Shown: positions 41,342 through 54,019 of the stretch, piece after piece
Layout of the letters: every line of letters begins with the position of its first letter
How positions within the stretch are numbered: the first letter of the stretch is position 1
Source: Certhia americana
Taxonomy: Eukaryota > Chordata > Aves > Passeriformes > Certhiidae
Assembly: GCA_018697195.1 (NCBI GenBank)
Contig: CM031859.1
Span: forward strand, 60,074,635-60,138,634
Length of the DNA stretch: 64,000 bases
Reading direction: 5' to 3'
Made by a program: the position numbers and the translations under genes
The notes under the pieces: model-generated
What the model saw: the letters and a program-made list of their open reading frames with translations, nothing else
What the model was told of the DNA's origin: nothing
Databases searched by the model: none

Positions 41342-43656
41342 TTTTCTCTACAGAGTTTTTACTAACAGGATACATAGTACCTGTTTCTGCATTTCTATGT
41401 TTATGATTTCTTGTTAAACAAAAGAAATGGCTGTTTTTAGAAAGATGAAAATTTATGGTTCAAGTCCACTTGTTTACAAACAGATCCCTTAAAATGGTGC
41501 TTTTGTACAGCACATTCTAGAATATTTTTTTCTTCTGTGTTTGGAGAAGCATCTTGATGTTCAATAACAAATGTTTGCTTAGGCAAACAATTAACTCTCT
41601 TGGAAGATTACATTTTTAAGTCCTTTTAGAGTCTGTGTGTGTATATTTATTCAAAAAGCATATAAAGGAATAGTACAGTCTTTGAAGACTTAGGACCATT
41701 GCAAATGTTTCGTCATTTTTTCCTACCTTAGCAGAAGCCAGATTTTCAGAGGTAATTTCTGAAAGCCACATACCTGTGTAGACAGGGACATACACACAAT
41801 CATGTGTCTGTTTGTGTGTGCTGTTGCTTACTAAGGGTAAGCAGATGCCACTTGGCTGCACAGCACCTTCATACAAAGTTGTGGAGAAACTCTCCACAAC
41901 TCTCTTTAGATTGTCTACTCCTCTTGTGAAGATCAGTGTAAGAAATACTTTATTTTTAAGAATCCCCTAAGAAGCTGTTCTTGGCTCCTAAATTATAGTA
42001 ACCAAGATGGGCAGATACAAGTGAAAACCAGGAAATGAAGTTGGTAATAACATGAATAAAATATATTTAAAATATTTTTATTTTCATAGTGTTGGTTGGC
42101 TTTGTCATTTCCATGTATTTTGCTTTGCCATGCAGTAATTTATAATCCAGAAGAGGGCCTTCAAGTTCCACTAATGAATTAAGAGTACAAGTACGGTTCA
42201 ATCTTGATTTTATACCTCTTAGTGGGTACTTACATGAAGGATGAAATTGTTTGTAGTTTATTTGGCTGTTATTCAGAAATTTGAGAAACGCCATAGCTTT
42301 TTTTATTTTATGCAGAAGACTGTTCCAAGATTTTATAACTATAAAAACTGAACACAATTAAACTTTTTGGATACTTCAAATCAATATTTTAAAAAGTGTT
42401 TCTAAAAAGAATATTAAAAGCATTGCTTTGTCACCATTGCTCTTAATAACTTAGAATTTTTATTTTATGTATTTACTTAATGTTTACAAAGTGCCATGGG
42501 AAAGAAGTATTTTTAACGTAATAGCTATTTTCAGTGTTTAGAAATAATATTTCTTTGACTTAAGCCCTTTAACTGATGTCAGTAGCCTATCCTATTCTCC
42601 TGACCATTACTTAGAGCCCTCTTTGAGTCTTTCCCATTTCATAAACAAAAGTTATGACTGTGTTTGTAGATTTAATCTGCTCCAAGGGCTTGTGAACCAG
42701 ACAGCTAAGCTGGAAAAGCTATTTAGGAAAAGACCATTTTTAATGACTGGGATGGCTTTATTGGAAAGAAACAGGCATGCCTGTGGTTATGGTATTTGGC
42801 TGGTGATAGAAATGGTAATTTATCGCTACAGATATATTCACATCTCAGCTGGATCATAATTTTCTTATACCTTGAAGAAATCACTGAAGTCCAAATTAAA
42901 GACATCAGACATCTGGCTTGTCACTGACAGCAGTGACAGTAGGAATTGAAGCCTTCTTACTGTTTTGAACCAGGACCTAAATCTCTCAACATCTTTCTTT
43001 TTCAGAGGGGCTATGAACACTTTCCCTTCCCACTGCCTTTTTTCAAAGAAGGATGTTGTTATTGGAACATATGTGACAGTAGGAGCCATGTAAATAAGTA
43101 GAAAGATTCTGGTAGTAGGACCAAACACATTTTAAAAACTTAGTCCAATTTTTCAAACCTTAAATGGGAAAAGAATTATTTGTCAGTGGTAACCTGTCAC
43201 TTAATAAACAGTTCAAGTCTTGTGCAAAGCCAAAAGAGACTGAAGAGGGTGAGAAAAATAAAAATTTCTGTTGAGAGTGATCAAGGCTAATATTGTGCAT
43301 CTTGGAACAGAGGTCTGGAAGAAAAATGGTGTAGCAAGATAAAAACTGTCATTTTACAGAAGGGTTATATAAGATCTGTTTACTGTAATGTGGAGGCAAA
43401 AGAACAGTGGTCTAGTATTGAGGTGAATTTGGAGTTTTTAGCATAATAATAGCTTAATTATTAGTGAACAAAGTGCTGAAAGATTCCACTGGGAGCAAAA
43501 ATGCTACCCACCTGAAAATCCTGTTATGTACCCAAGTAAGAGCAAATGTAGATACACAGGTATTTTTATGAAATAAACAAATCATCTCCAGTGAACACAA
43601 GCCACTCCTCAGAGCCATACAGCTCCCTCCCAAGCAGTGCTCTCCTCCCTCCCTGC
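41342..43656. other. 3' flank of ADAT2
   Basis: AT-rich, possibly partly 3' UTR of a long ADAT2 transcript (alternative AATAAA at 42055). No exon or recognisable transposon seen. Confidence 0.4.
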
Positions 43657-44340
43657 AAATGCCCAGGCAGAAAGGAACCTGGGGGTTCTGGTCGACAGCA
43701 GCTGAACATGAGCCAAATCTGTGATCTGGTGCCAAGAAGGCCAAGGGCATCCTGGCCTGGATCAGGAATGGTGTGGCCAGCAGGAGCAGGGAGGTCATTC
43801 TGCCCCTGCACTGGGTGAGGCCTCACCTTGAGTGCTGTGTCCAGTTCTGGGTCCTCAGTTTGGGAAGGACATGGAGACACTGGAATACGTCCAGAGGAGG
43901 CAACGAGGCTGGCGAGGGGCTGGGAACACAAACCCTGTGAGGAATGGCTGAGGGAGCTGGGGGTGTTTAGCCTGGAGAAAAGGAGACTCAGGGGTGACCT
44001 TATCACTCTCTACAACTCCCTGAAGGGTGGCTGTAGTCAGGTGAGGGTTGGTCTCTTCCTCCAAGCAGCAGCTGACAGAACAAGAGGACACAGTCTCAAG
44101 CTGTGCCGAGGGAAATATAGAACGGATATTAGGAAGAAGTTTTTCATGGAAAGAGTGGTATTCGTCCATGAGTATTTTTCTACTGGAATGGTCTGCGGGG
44201 TGAGGTGGTGGAGTACCATCCTTTTACGTATTTAAAAAAAGACTGGATATGGCACTTGGTGCCACAGGCTAGTGGAGGTGTTAGAGCATGGGTTGGACTC
44301 AATGATCTTGGAGGTCTCTTCCAACCTTGTGATTCTGTGA
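43657..44340 (+). mobile_element. CR1 LINE, 5'-truncated copy
   Basis: Begins within the 3' third of ORF2 (reverse-transcriptase C-terminal region) and runs to the 3' UTR end 'ttccaaccttgtgattctgtga'. In the + frame around 43920-44150 a CR1 signature '[16 protein letters not shown]' is readable, then the frame breaks. The 3' end is well preserved, so this is younger than the intronic remnants. It looks inactive. Confidence 0.92.
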
Positions 44341-47300
44341 AATGGCCATCCCACCACACAGCAGGAGCCCGGGAGGCTGGTCTGTGCCACTGCCCTCAGA
44401 GGTGCATCTCAAGCAGGTGTCCTACAGCTCTGCGCAGCTCTTCCTAACCATGAGTTTTGAGCTTGTCAGCATATTAAAGAGTCAGATTTGCAAACTTGAG
44501 AGATCCACAAGAAATTACAGAGATCCTGGGCAGAAGGTTGTAAATAGAGGCTCAGAGAAACCTCTCTATAACTAAGCTCAATGCAGGGGCTGGAAAAAAG
44601 GCAAGAGGAAACCATGATAGTTATAACCTGATAAGCTGACTGGTTTCAGTGCTCTACATCAGAAAGTGAATTTAACAAGAAAGATAATTAGAGAATACAA
44701 GAAAGAATGTTAGGAAAAGAATCAAACCATTCTTGGAGGCTTATTCAAGCAGAAGATGCTTGCTCATGGCTGCAGAAGCATAGGCTTGGTTTGGAACTGC
44801 TGCTACCAGGTGAAATCCTGCAGCAAACTGGGTTGCACATCCTGGAAGAAGTATTGCTGTCTGTTACCTGGGGACCTGATGTCAGGCCTTGGCTCTAGAT
44901 TTAGAGGAGTGTCAAGAGCAACAACTTTAATTGTTACTGACATCTGGAAAACTCAAGAGCAGCAGCTTATAAATGGTGCTATTCATTTTCACAGTGCTTT
45001 TACTTATTTTTATCTATTTGTTATTAGGTTGCCACATAGCAGGCCTCAAGAACAGCAGTAAATATATTCAGCTGGTTTATTTAAAGAAGTTTAAATGTTT
45101 TACCATTTTCCCCTTGCTGCTTGATAAATAAGCATTTGTGCTTCAGGGTTACATTTACCTTGGACTACATTTTTGCCAGTTCATCACAGGTAAACATGAT
45201 TTTATTTCAGCCTTTGGTTTGCTTGTCAATAGTCTGACATCAAAATATATTGAACCAGCTAGGAGGGCAGGAAGCAAAACAATACAGCTTTGTCTCTGCT
45301 AAACCGATTACAATTGACAATCCAAGGCTATAATAAATATGTCTTGTGACTTGCACACTAGAGGAGAGCCTGAATTTAAATTATAGCTTTGGGTTTTGAA
45401 ATGCTCACTGATCCATTCCATTCCCATTAAGAGTGCCTTCCGCTCTGCAAAATTAAGTGATATCTTTACATGACAGTTTAATTTAATTAATTTGTGTTTC
45501 GATACGTACATTTATGGAGTTTCTCCATTAAGCTTTTGAAATGTCTGTAGGTCCTATGCATTAATGTAAATGCGCCATGGCCCATAATTACCTTTGGCAG
45601 GCTTAGGGCACTGATAAAAAGATTATATTTTTAAAAACTAAAGTCTTCAAACTTCCTCGGTGCTTGGCAGGAAATCTATTTCTGTGTTTTATTTGGAGCA
45701 AGGCTGTGGAGCCTGCAGCCAACAGCTCCAGTGTAGGCAGTAACTGTTACATTTTAGAAGAAAATACATTTGAGGCTAAATGAGAGAAAGGGAGAGGACG
45801 ACAATTAGGGCAAGAGTACTAGAAGCAGCTGTTTGTGTGTTTTGCCTTGTGGCTGCCAAGATATACTCTTATCATTAAAGAGCATCTAGAAACAAGGTAT
45901 TTTCTATGAAATTACTTCACAAAACATGGATCTTTGTCTTTTTAAGAGGCTGCTCCAAAGTGAGTTTATCTTCCTTTTTCACAATAGCTCTGCACTAGCC
46001 AAGAATACTGGATTTTCCCTTTGCCTCCTCCTCCCTCCTTTCTAAAAATGAACTTTTCAGGGAAATATGGAATTCAGAGAAGTTTGAAAGAGAGCAGATG
46101 GCCAACAGGGATCCAATAGGATGTAAAACTTTAGTTAGGTAGTTGCTTGGCAGGCAAGTACAAGTAAGCCTGTGATGTTTCCATAGTGATGTTTTCACAT
46201 GGTGCCTTCCTTTTGTCTTTTAAAAATCTAAGTGATTTAAAAAAAGAAACAGGGGGTGTGGGGGTAGGGGAGGGATGTGGGGTAAAATAAACTGAGTGGT
46301 TTCACTGAAGGGTTCTGCCAGGGGCAGAAACTTGGGCTCGTCTCTGACTTCTGCCTGAGCAGTGATGCACTGTCTTCAGTTGCTGTGGTGCATGTGTGTG
46401 CTCTCTGGATAAAGCTTGCTGGATAAAGCAGGGACAGCTTCTGAAATTATGACTGAGATTGCAGTGTTCTTGGAGGGGCACTGACTTTTCAGGTGTTAGC
46501 ATTTCGCATTTACCTGTGGGGCAAGGCTTGCCATGGCATTTCTCTAACCCTGAGAGCTTTGTCTGCATGCAAGGAGGCAGTGCAATAAAAATTAACGCTT
46601 CCCATTACTTGATTCCTACTTTCTCCTTTCAAGCCTTAGAGGTAGCCATCATAGCCACAATTATCTGCGCAGCCACATTGCACAAGAGAAACAAGGTTTG
46701 CAGGAAGAGGCAACATCTTCTATTAAGCCAAATGACAGAAAAAATCAGGCAAGATTTTCAACATCCAGCCATAAGGTCACTGAGTTCTAAAGCTTGCCAG
46801 CTTTTTCCACACACTTAAAGTAAGTAAAACGAACACAAGTAACTATGTTCCATCTCCCTGCAAAACATGATTTTCTTGAAAGAAAAAAAAGGGGACAATT
46901 TGATTATCAGCTAGTTTGAGCAGAAAAGGTTTGGTAAACCTGCTAACTCTCCAGCAGAACCTTCCACTGCCTATGCACAGATGTGTCAGCACTTGTGCCA
47001 GCACTCCGTGAGCGGCCAATGCAATTTTCCCTTCTCAAAAGCTTCCTAGCAAGGTCCTGAATGCAGCAGCTCATTCGCTGAGCCCCTCACACTTGAGCAA
47101 GCAAGACTCTTCTGAGGAGAAGCAGGTTCCCTGCGGGAATGCTGTGGGACAGGGGGAGAGTGGTTCACATTACCTGTGGTCTATAAATCCCAGCATGAAT
47201 TATCCTGGATGCTGAGGTACAAGCAAACAAAGTCAGTTTTTCCTGTGAACAAAGTTACCTAGCTGCCCTTCTGTGCTCTGCCTCACCTTGCATTCAGAGC

Positions 47301-50300
47301 TGCTCAGCAAGGGAGCCCACTGCTCCTGTATTGACCAGCCTGTTACTACCTGGCCCTGGAGACAGAAAATACGTCCTTTCTAAAGATACTAATTTTCTTG
47401 CCCTCTGCAACCTCTTTCCAGTCATGCTGTGCAGCACTTGCACTGGCAGCAGCCTGAATGAATCATTCAAAACTGTACCTGTTTAGTACACTTTTAAATA
47501 TTTCAATCTGTTTATCCTGTCAGGGTGCTCCATAAGGATGCTTGAGCTACCAGTGATAAGGGGGAGGGCTGAAGGCTCTCAGCCATGGTAGACACAAAAC
47601 CTTGATCACTTACAAAGTAGGACATTTCAGAAGGATTTCCACTGCATGGGAAATCTGACAACTTTGGTGTGGGCAACTGCAGCTCAGGGAGAGTCAACCT
47701 TTGGATTTTCCTGATGCAGATGCACAGAGTCCTTGCAGTGCTGCTGTGCCACAGAGGGCAGTTTGGAAATGGCATTGCAGTGGGTTGGAGCTGGATAAAG
47801 TGAGACAGCTCAGACTCTTGCCCATCTTTACCTTCACCCTGTGCCATGGCTGTTTCCTCAGCACTCACTTCAGCATTTTGAGAAAAATGAGAGTTTATCT
47901 GCTTGTTCCTGCGAGCCTTTGATCTGCCTTTATGCTCTGTGACAGACCTACAAAGTGCTCCCATTTGGAACCACCTGCCTGCTTACATCAACTCTCAGAC
48001 CACCCTCGGGAGTGCTGCTCAGCAGCCATCAGCATTTGCCTGTGTGCTGAGGCTGCAGTTACAGACCTACTCCAAGATTTCTCTGTGTCTGGTCCTGTGA
48101 CGAGCCTAACTCGGCTGTACCACAGAACACGCACCCCTGTTGTTCTCCTCTGGCATATTTTCATTTTGTGCCTTCATCTCTCTCCTGCTGCCGCCTGAAA
48201 AGCAGCCAGGAGCTGCTCTGCATCGCAGTGGTGAGGAGCTTCTTCCCTCCTGCCTTTCTGCTGCTCCAGCTAGAATAATGCCAGCTACCAAGAAGGAATA
48301 ACCCACAAGGAGCCTAATGAAACAGCAATCTGGCATTAAGATGTGTATATAGTTGCCATTTGTTAAATTGACAGATGACATTTGGAACATGCAGCCCCTA
48401 TTCATTTTTTGAAGCTAAATACGCTCTTGAAATAAAGTCGTTGCCATTAGTGTTAAAGCTGATTTGCAGCCCAGACAGGGCCAGCTGTGCTTTTACACAT
48501 TTCTGGGCACCAGGTCAGATTCCTAGCAGCTGTAAGATTTTTTTTTTGCATTGAACTGGACAATTCATGAACAAGATATCCCAAATTACCTCAAGCTCTA
48601 CCTTTATTTTCCCCTTCTTACCTTTTCATGTAGAATTCCTTATACAAGGGAAAAAACAGGGTTTTGACAAACAGATTTTGATCAACTTGAATTTCATCAT
48701 CTGCTGCCTAGTCCCACTCATCTACATTTTTATGTGCCTATAATAACAAGGTGCCAAGGAGAAGTTCCAAACACCTTCAGCAGTAGTTCAAAATTTATTC
48801 TTAAGCAACAAAAACTCGGCTTTCTTAGAGACAAATACCTCAGACATTGTATTTTAGGAACAGTTAAGAGTGTGAAGGACTCAGCTCATCCAATTCAAAA
48901 AACATAGAAATCATGGTAAAGATGCAGTATTCCTTTACACCTTCAAATTGCTGTCAACACTTTCATGATGACTTCCATTTCCAACTCCAGAAATACTCAG
49001 AAGAAATAGGTGCCCAAACTTTATCAAAGTTGTACTTTTAGACAAGAACTTGGCTGTTACCTCATATGCTGCTTCATCAGTTTTATTGATGAAGGCCCAG
49101 AGAAGTCATCTGACTTGTTTATTTAATGTATTTTCAATGTCATTCCATTTTAACACTAGGTTGTCATTCCACTACTACCACTGCAACTTATTTTTGCATA
49201 TAAAAGAGCAATAATTAAGCTTTCCAATATGCAGAAAAGCTGGTAATTAGATGGCTACTATTGGCTGAGGGGAGTGAAGCACCTTCTATGGGCATATGCC
49301 AGGCAGAAGAGTGCAGAAGATAGCAGAGCTTCGCCTCACGTCCCTTCAATGACTGGCCCAAGGCTGGGAAAAGGTAAAGTCTCTTGACAGGTGCTTTCTC
49401 CAGCAGCTAAAGCCAGAGAAGGTGAGAGCCTAGCCAGCTACCTTCTCACTCTGATTTGCCAGGAGGCACAGATTTCCCAGGAGTCACAGCCACACAGGAG
49501 CCACAAGAGGAGCAAGAGCCTGTAAAATGTTTGAGTCACAGGAATGCTTTTTTTCTTTAAGTTAAAAAAAAAATTCTTAAATGATTTACATATGAATTGC
49601 TTCTAATGAGGACACACAAGATCAGTTTTCCAGCAGACTTTCAACAAGGCCAAAATTAAGGATACAATTACATGGCAGAATACTAGACTGAGATCTTCAT
49701 GGTTTTTATGTCAACAGTGAAGTCAGCCACTGCTGGTGGGTGGGAAACAGCTCTCTTTAGGGATGTTGAGCTGGTTGATTTTCTGATTACTTCAGAGAAT
49801 TTTAAAAATAGCAGATTATAATAACAGGCCTATAAGACTCTCTAGCAGCTTTCTGATGAATGTCAACCTCAAGTTATGTGCTGAGTTCTTGTCCATAAGG
49901 TATGCTGCTCAGACATTTTCTAGATGCTGTTTTAACCTGTGTCTTCTGAGTCACATTAGTGAGAAGAATTGGCCTGTAATTCAATTATTGCAAATGGTGC
50001 ATTGGTGAGTTATTTCCTAGGAGAGAGAGTTAAGAAAATCCAACACAGCAATTAATGCTGAAATGGAACCCTTTTGCTTTGGCCTTTCAAAAATTTTTTC
50101 CATATGTCAGAAGCTAAATGAGACTGAGAGAGTTTAGAAAATTCTATTAGAAAGTCATCTTCACCCAGAGCTTTCACAGAGACCAGAGGTTTTATGACTC
50201 TTTTTTATTTCCTCTTCTGCTTTGGGACTACATAACTCTTCCCTAATTTTCTGCAGAATTACAGGTATTTCCAATTTACTTCAGAGACCTTGAGTCTCTT

Positions 50301-51234
50301 CAGCTTTATAAATGACTCAAACTAGTTAAGGGATTTTAGAACTCAAGAGAGATGTCTTTAAGGTCCACAGTGTTTGTAGCTTGTACAACAGATGACCGTC
50401 ACAGCAATCAAATAACACCCTGTGCTTGCTTTCCTTCCTGAATTCTATGGCAAGCAGTTCACACGTCTTTCTCATGGCTCTTATTTTGGTTTTTCCACTA
50501 CTTTCTAAGCAAAGGATTTTTCACTTTTAATTCCTATAGAACTGGAATTATGATCTGCACCCCAATAAGCAAGACACTCTATTGCTTCTTCATAACCACA
50601 CAGCTTGAAATTTTAGAACAGAAACATTTAGGACCTGAGCAGATTAAACAACAAAATCAGCAGTAAAAGGGATTCTCAGTGGGGTTCAGAGACTCTACCA
50701 ATCTGAAGCAAGAAGCCTGGAAAGGTTTTTAAGCATTATTAAGACCAAAAGCACCACGAGGTGAAAAGCACAGCAAGTTTTGCGACCCACCCCTCCAACC
50801 TTCCTTCTATACCACCATCTTCCAACTCCACTGTGCACATTTGGGTGCTTTGGGCCATCCACATTCTACAGATGAAGAACAAGTCTTTCTGCCCCTCCTG
50901 GTGGGCTGGGATGTGTTCTGACCATGCCTGGCTGACCCAGAAAGTCTCGGACACACACTAAGTTGCCAAGTGTGCCTGGACTTATCCCTTCAGAGATCTC
51001 CAGAGTGCAGCCTGCAGCCCTGCAGTGCAGGTGCCCTGAGCTGTGCAGGTGGCACAAGGAGTTTGACCAGGAATCAGCTCAAGGCCCCCCTTACAGACTC
51101 CTGTGTGTGAGGATTCTGCCTCCTAACAATGTGGCTGAACTGGGCCACCATTGCCTTAGCTCTTTTCAGTTACTGTTCTCCAGGGATAGCATTTCATGCA
51201 ACCCACGAAATATCTAACTGATGCTTCTTTTTGG
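44341..51234. other. Intergenic stretch, no gene supported
   Basis: Several ORFs of 60-150 codons occur on both strands but none has recognisable protein content, splice sites or a promoter. Contains a G-rich block (46252-46282) and an AT-rich, homeobox-site-rich block (45480-45620). The segment 49950-50600 has LINE-like phrases but is too decayed for me to name. Confidence 0.5.
46252..46282 (+). other. Potential G-quadruplex
   Basis: Five runs of 3-5 G separated by 1-4 bases (G5, G5, G4, G3, G4) on the + strand. This satisfies the usual G3+N1-7 rule. There is no gene next to it. Confidence 0.7.
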
Positions 51235-51239
51235 CCTGT
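51235..51239. repeat. Left target-site duplication of the solo LTR (CCTGT)
   Basis: CCTGT immediately left of the LTR is repeated exactly at 51954-51958. Confidence 0.8.
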
Positions 51240-51953
51240 TATCATGGGTTGCAGTGCAAAATGTAACCAAAACTGTGTATTTTATCACCATCTGATGAAA
51301 CTGGGGTGTGGGGTGGTGTAATTGTCTGTCAATGGCCAACTGTCAATAAACCTGCTGGGGCAGTTTTCTTATCTCTGGGCACAACCCAGCCTCCCTCCAG
51401 GGAGAGATCTTCTGCTAATGGGCCATTGAGTCTCACTGATAGAATTACATCATCCCACTGGGGAATGCTCCAACCAGGGGGAGGAGCCAAATATTCCTAC
51501 CTGGATAAAAATCTGGGAGTTGGAACACCAAGCCAGCCTTTTCCACTGGATTCTCAGAGGAAGACCAGGCCCATCTATCACCACTGGACCTTCAGTGAAA
51601 GAACTCCACTCTTTCTACAGGAGCATCACTTCAACAGAGCCACATCTGCCACTGGGACTGCAGCCACCATTGAATGGGACTGCCACCAACAACCTGACCC
51701 ACAGGGTGTCAGGTTGGATCCTGACTGTCAGTGGGGTTTGTTTGTTTATTTGTTTGTGTTACTGCATGTGTTTTGGTTTTATTGTTTATTTTAGTTCCTA
51801 TAATAAAGAACTGTTATTCCCATTCCCATATCTTCGCCTGAGAGCCCTTTAATTTCAAAAGTTACAAAAATTTGGAGGGAGGGGGTTTAATTTCTCCATT
51901 CCAAGGGAGGCTCCTGCCTTCCTTAGCAGACACCTGTTGTTCAAACCATGACA
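51240..51953 (+). mobile_element. Solo LTR of an endogenous retrovirus (ERVL-like), 714 bp
   Basis: It starts TATCATGGGTTG and ends CAAACCATGACA, imperfect inverted ends of the TG...CA type with the first G changed to A. Exact 5-bp direct repeats CCTGT flank it; a 5-bp duplication fits an ERVL-like group. Inside are a TATA-like ggataaaaat at about 51503 and an AATAAA at 51802-51807, followed by a U5-like tail (tttggagggagggggttt ... cttagcagacacctg) that resembles passerine LTRs as I remember them. No gag, pol or env sequence lies next to it, so the provirus was reduced by LTR recombination. ORFs across it are chance. Confidence 0.88.
51802..51807 (+). terminator. LTR polyadenylation signal AATAAA
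   Basis: Canonical signal within the solo LTR, at the position expected for the R/U5 region. Confidence 0.6.
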
Positions 51954-51958
51954 CCTGT
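51954..51958. repeat. Right target-site duplication of the solo LTR (CCTGT)
   Basis: Identical to 51235-51239. Confidence 0.8.
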
Positions 51959-54019
51959 GGAGTGTTTGTCTTCTGTCTGGCAAAATGAAAAGATCAGGAA
52001 GAGAAGCGAGTAGGAAAAATGACAGAATAGAAAAATTCAGACAAATGCAAAAGATAGGGCAAGTCAGAGTGCCACAATGCAAAATGCTAATATGCCACAT
52101 CCCCGAAGCCTTGATCCTGTGAAATGTATCAGATACACATAGGATCCTGCTTTACTCACAAGGAAAGAAAACAGTAATATTTTCAATACTTTGATTTTCC
52201 AACTTCTTTTTGCTAAAAACGTATTTGTTTTTAAATTAATTGCATTGGGAAAAGGCAAGAGAAATGGGAGCAGTGGATTTGGAAGAAAAATTAATTCCAA
52301 TTGGAAAAACTGAACTGAAAACCTGCAGAACATGGGGGACACCAGGTTTCAGCTCTTCAGATATTTCTGTAGACTGAAGGAGAACAAATGGGCTGAACTG
52401 GTTCTTCCCTTCATAGCTGGCTGCACCAGAAGATCTACCCCATTTATCCTCCAACGTACAGAGCAAGGCAAAGGGAGATGTAAACATAATGAGCCACACA
52501 ATCTACATTCACCGGGTTTTTACCTGATCTTTAAAACATGCTGCATTTGGAAGACTTGAAGCCTGACATGCCAAAGCTTGGGGTTGGACTGGAGGCAATT
52601 CTTCTGCTGTGGCAGAGCTAGCTGTTCAAGATAGACTATATCCATTAGGCTCTGCTGTCCACCCCTTCTAGCCACTGTCTAGAAACTGGTGAGCTGATGC
52701 CTGTGTTGGCAAAGTGGCTTCACTACTCCTGGGTGGACTCATAGTGGGACACCCCACCAGCTATAAAAATCCCTTCTCTCTACCCACCCTCCCCTTCTCT
52801 CTCCTGCTACAAGTCCTGCTGGCTCAATATATCTATATCCCACTGGAGTCAGACATTTCTTTGGTTTCATCCCCCAGCTCCCTCCAGTGAGTGTCCAGCA
52901 GCTTTGGTGGTCCCACTAGGCTTGTTCTGCTCTGCACACACCAGCTCAGAGCCTCAAAGGTTCTGACCACCACACATGTGTTTAGTTTTAAGAGCAACTC
53001 AGACTTGTGCTTGACTCATGTAGCAGACATACCTTTTGTTTCCAGGGTACATGTTTTCAGCGTGTCCTACGTGGCCACAGTTTTCAGATCAGGCTGTTCC
53101 TGTGTTGCAGTATAATAAGCGAAGGCAGATGATCCAGTCCTCAGTGGTTTTGCCTGGAGAGATATAAATCACATTGTTGGTATTATTTCTTCACATGTTG
53201 TGTCATTTGCTGAACAATTAAGCGCGTGCTACTGAAGGATTAATAAGTGAGCCAAGGCTACAGAACATAGTGGAACTTCACAGGAGGAGATGACAATGCA
53301 ATTTTTTAATACTGTATTATTATTTAATGTTAAACCAGCTGATGCAAAAATCAATTCCATGCTAAATTGTGTTTTCCTCTTTGATCCTTTTAAGCTAATT
53401 AAAAAAAAAAAAAAAGCAATGGGAAAGATACCAACAGCCTATAGACAACTTCTAAATAATTTGTTACAGACTAATGGTAAGTGGCAGTCTCACAAACCTA
53501 TATTTATATTTAAAACCTCATATTGTGTACATTATATATGTGTACATGATGTATATCAATTATAATAGCTGAAAGTAATATAAATGTCATGACTGCACAT
53601 CTACTTTACTATGCATTACATCTCATCTTGAGAAAATGGTATTGTTATTCCAAGCTATATACCTCATAAAGTTATCACAAAGGGATACCTATGTCCAAAA
53701 CATGCACAATTACAAAAAAGTGTATCATAAACTATACATAAATTAATAAAACCCATTAGTTTTAGGCGTTTTCTCAGTGTAATTCTATTTATTGTGTTTT
53801 GGCAGGTAAATTAATAGATTTATCCACACTAAATTGCACTTCTTTCAATAAAGATGAGTCTCTGGGGTGTGATTTTGGATGGTATGCTTATAATCTAGAG
53901 CAGCTAAACATTAAGACCACTGGAACCCAGAGTAGGTAAAAAAACCAATCAGTTCAAAGGTTCACACTTTTGGTTCTCTTTCCACTAAGTACATGAATGC
54001 CAAAGGGTGCTGGTCCTTC
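51959..54019. other. Intergenic stretch, no gene supported
   Basis: No exon recognised. A TATA-like gctataaaaatcc at about 52760 precedes a pyrimidine-rich stretch and could be part of another decayed LTR, but I cannot define ends. An A15 tract lies at about 53401-53415. Confidence 0.4.

Noticed and set aside
47512..47964. 150-codon minus-strand ORF in intergenic DNA
   Set aside because: No recognisable motif, no promoter or splice signal, and competing ORFs lie on the other strand; a chance ORF is likely.
49950..50600. Possible ancient LINE (CR1/L2-like) on the minus strand
   Set aside because: A phrase like 'ttggcctgtaattc' recalls a reverse-transcriptase region, but too little lines up in order to name or bound it.
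51306..51852. ORFs of 110-162 codons inside the solo LTR
   Set aside because: They lie within the LTR, have no viral protein content, and LTRs are non-coding.
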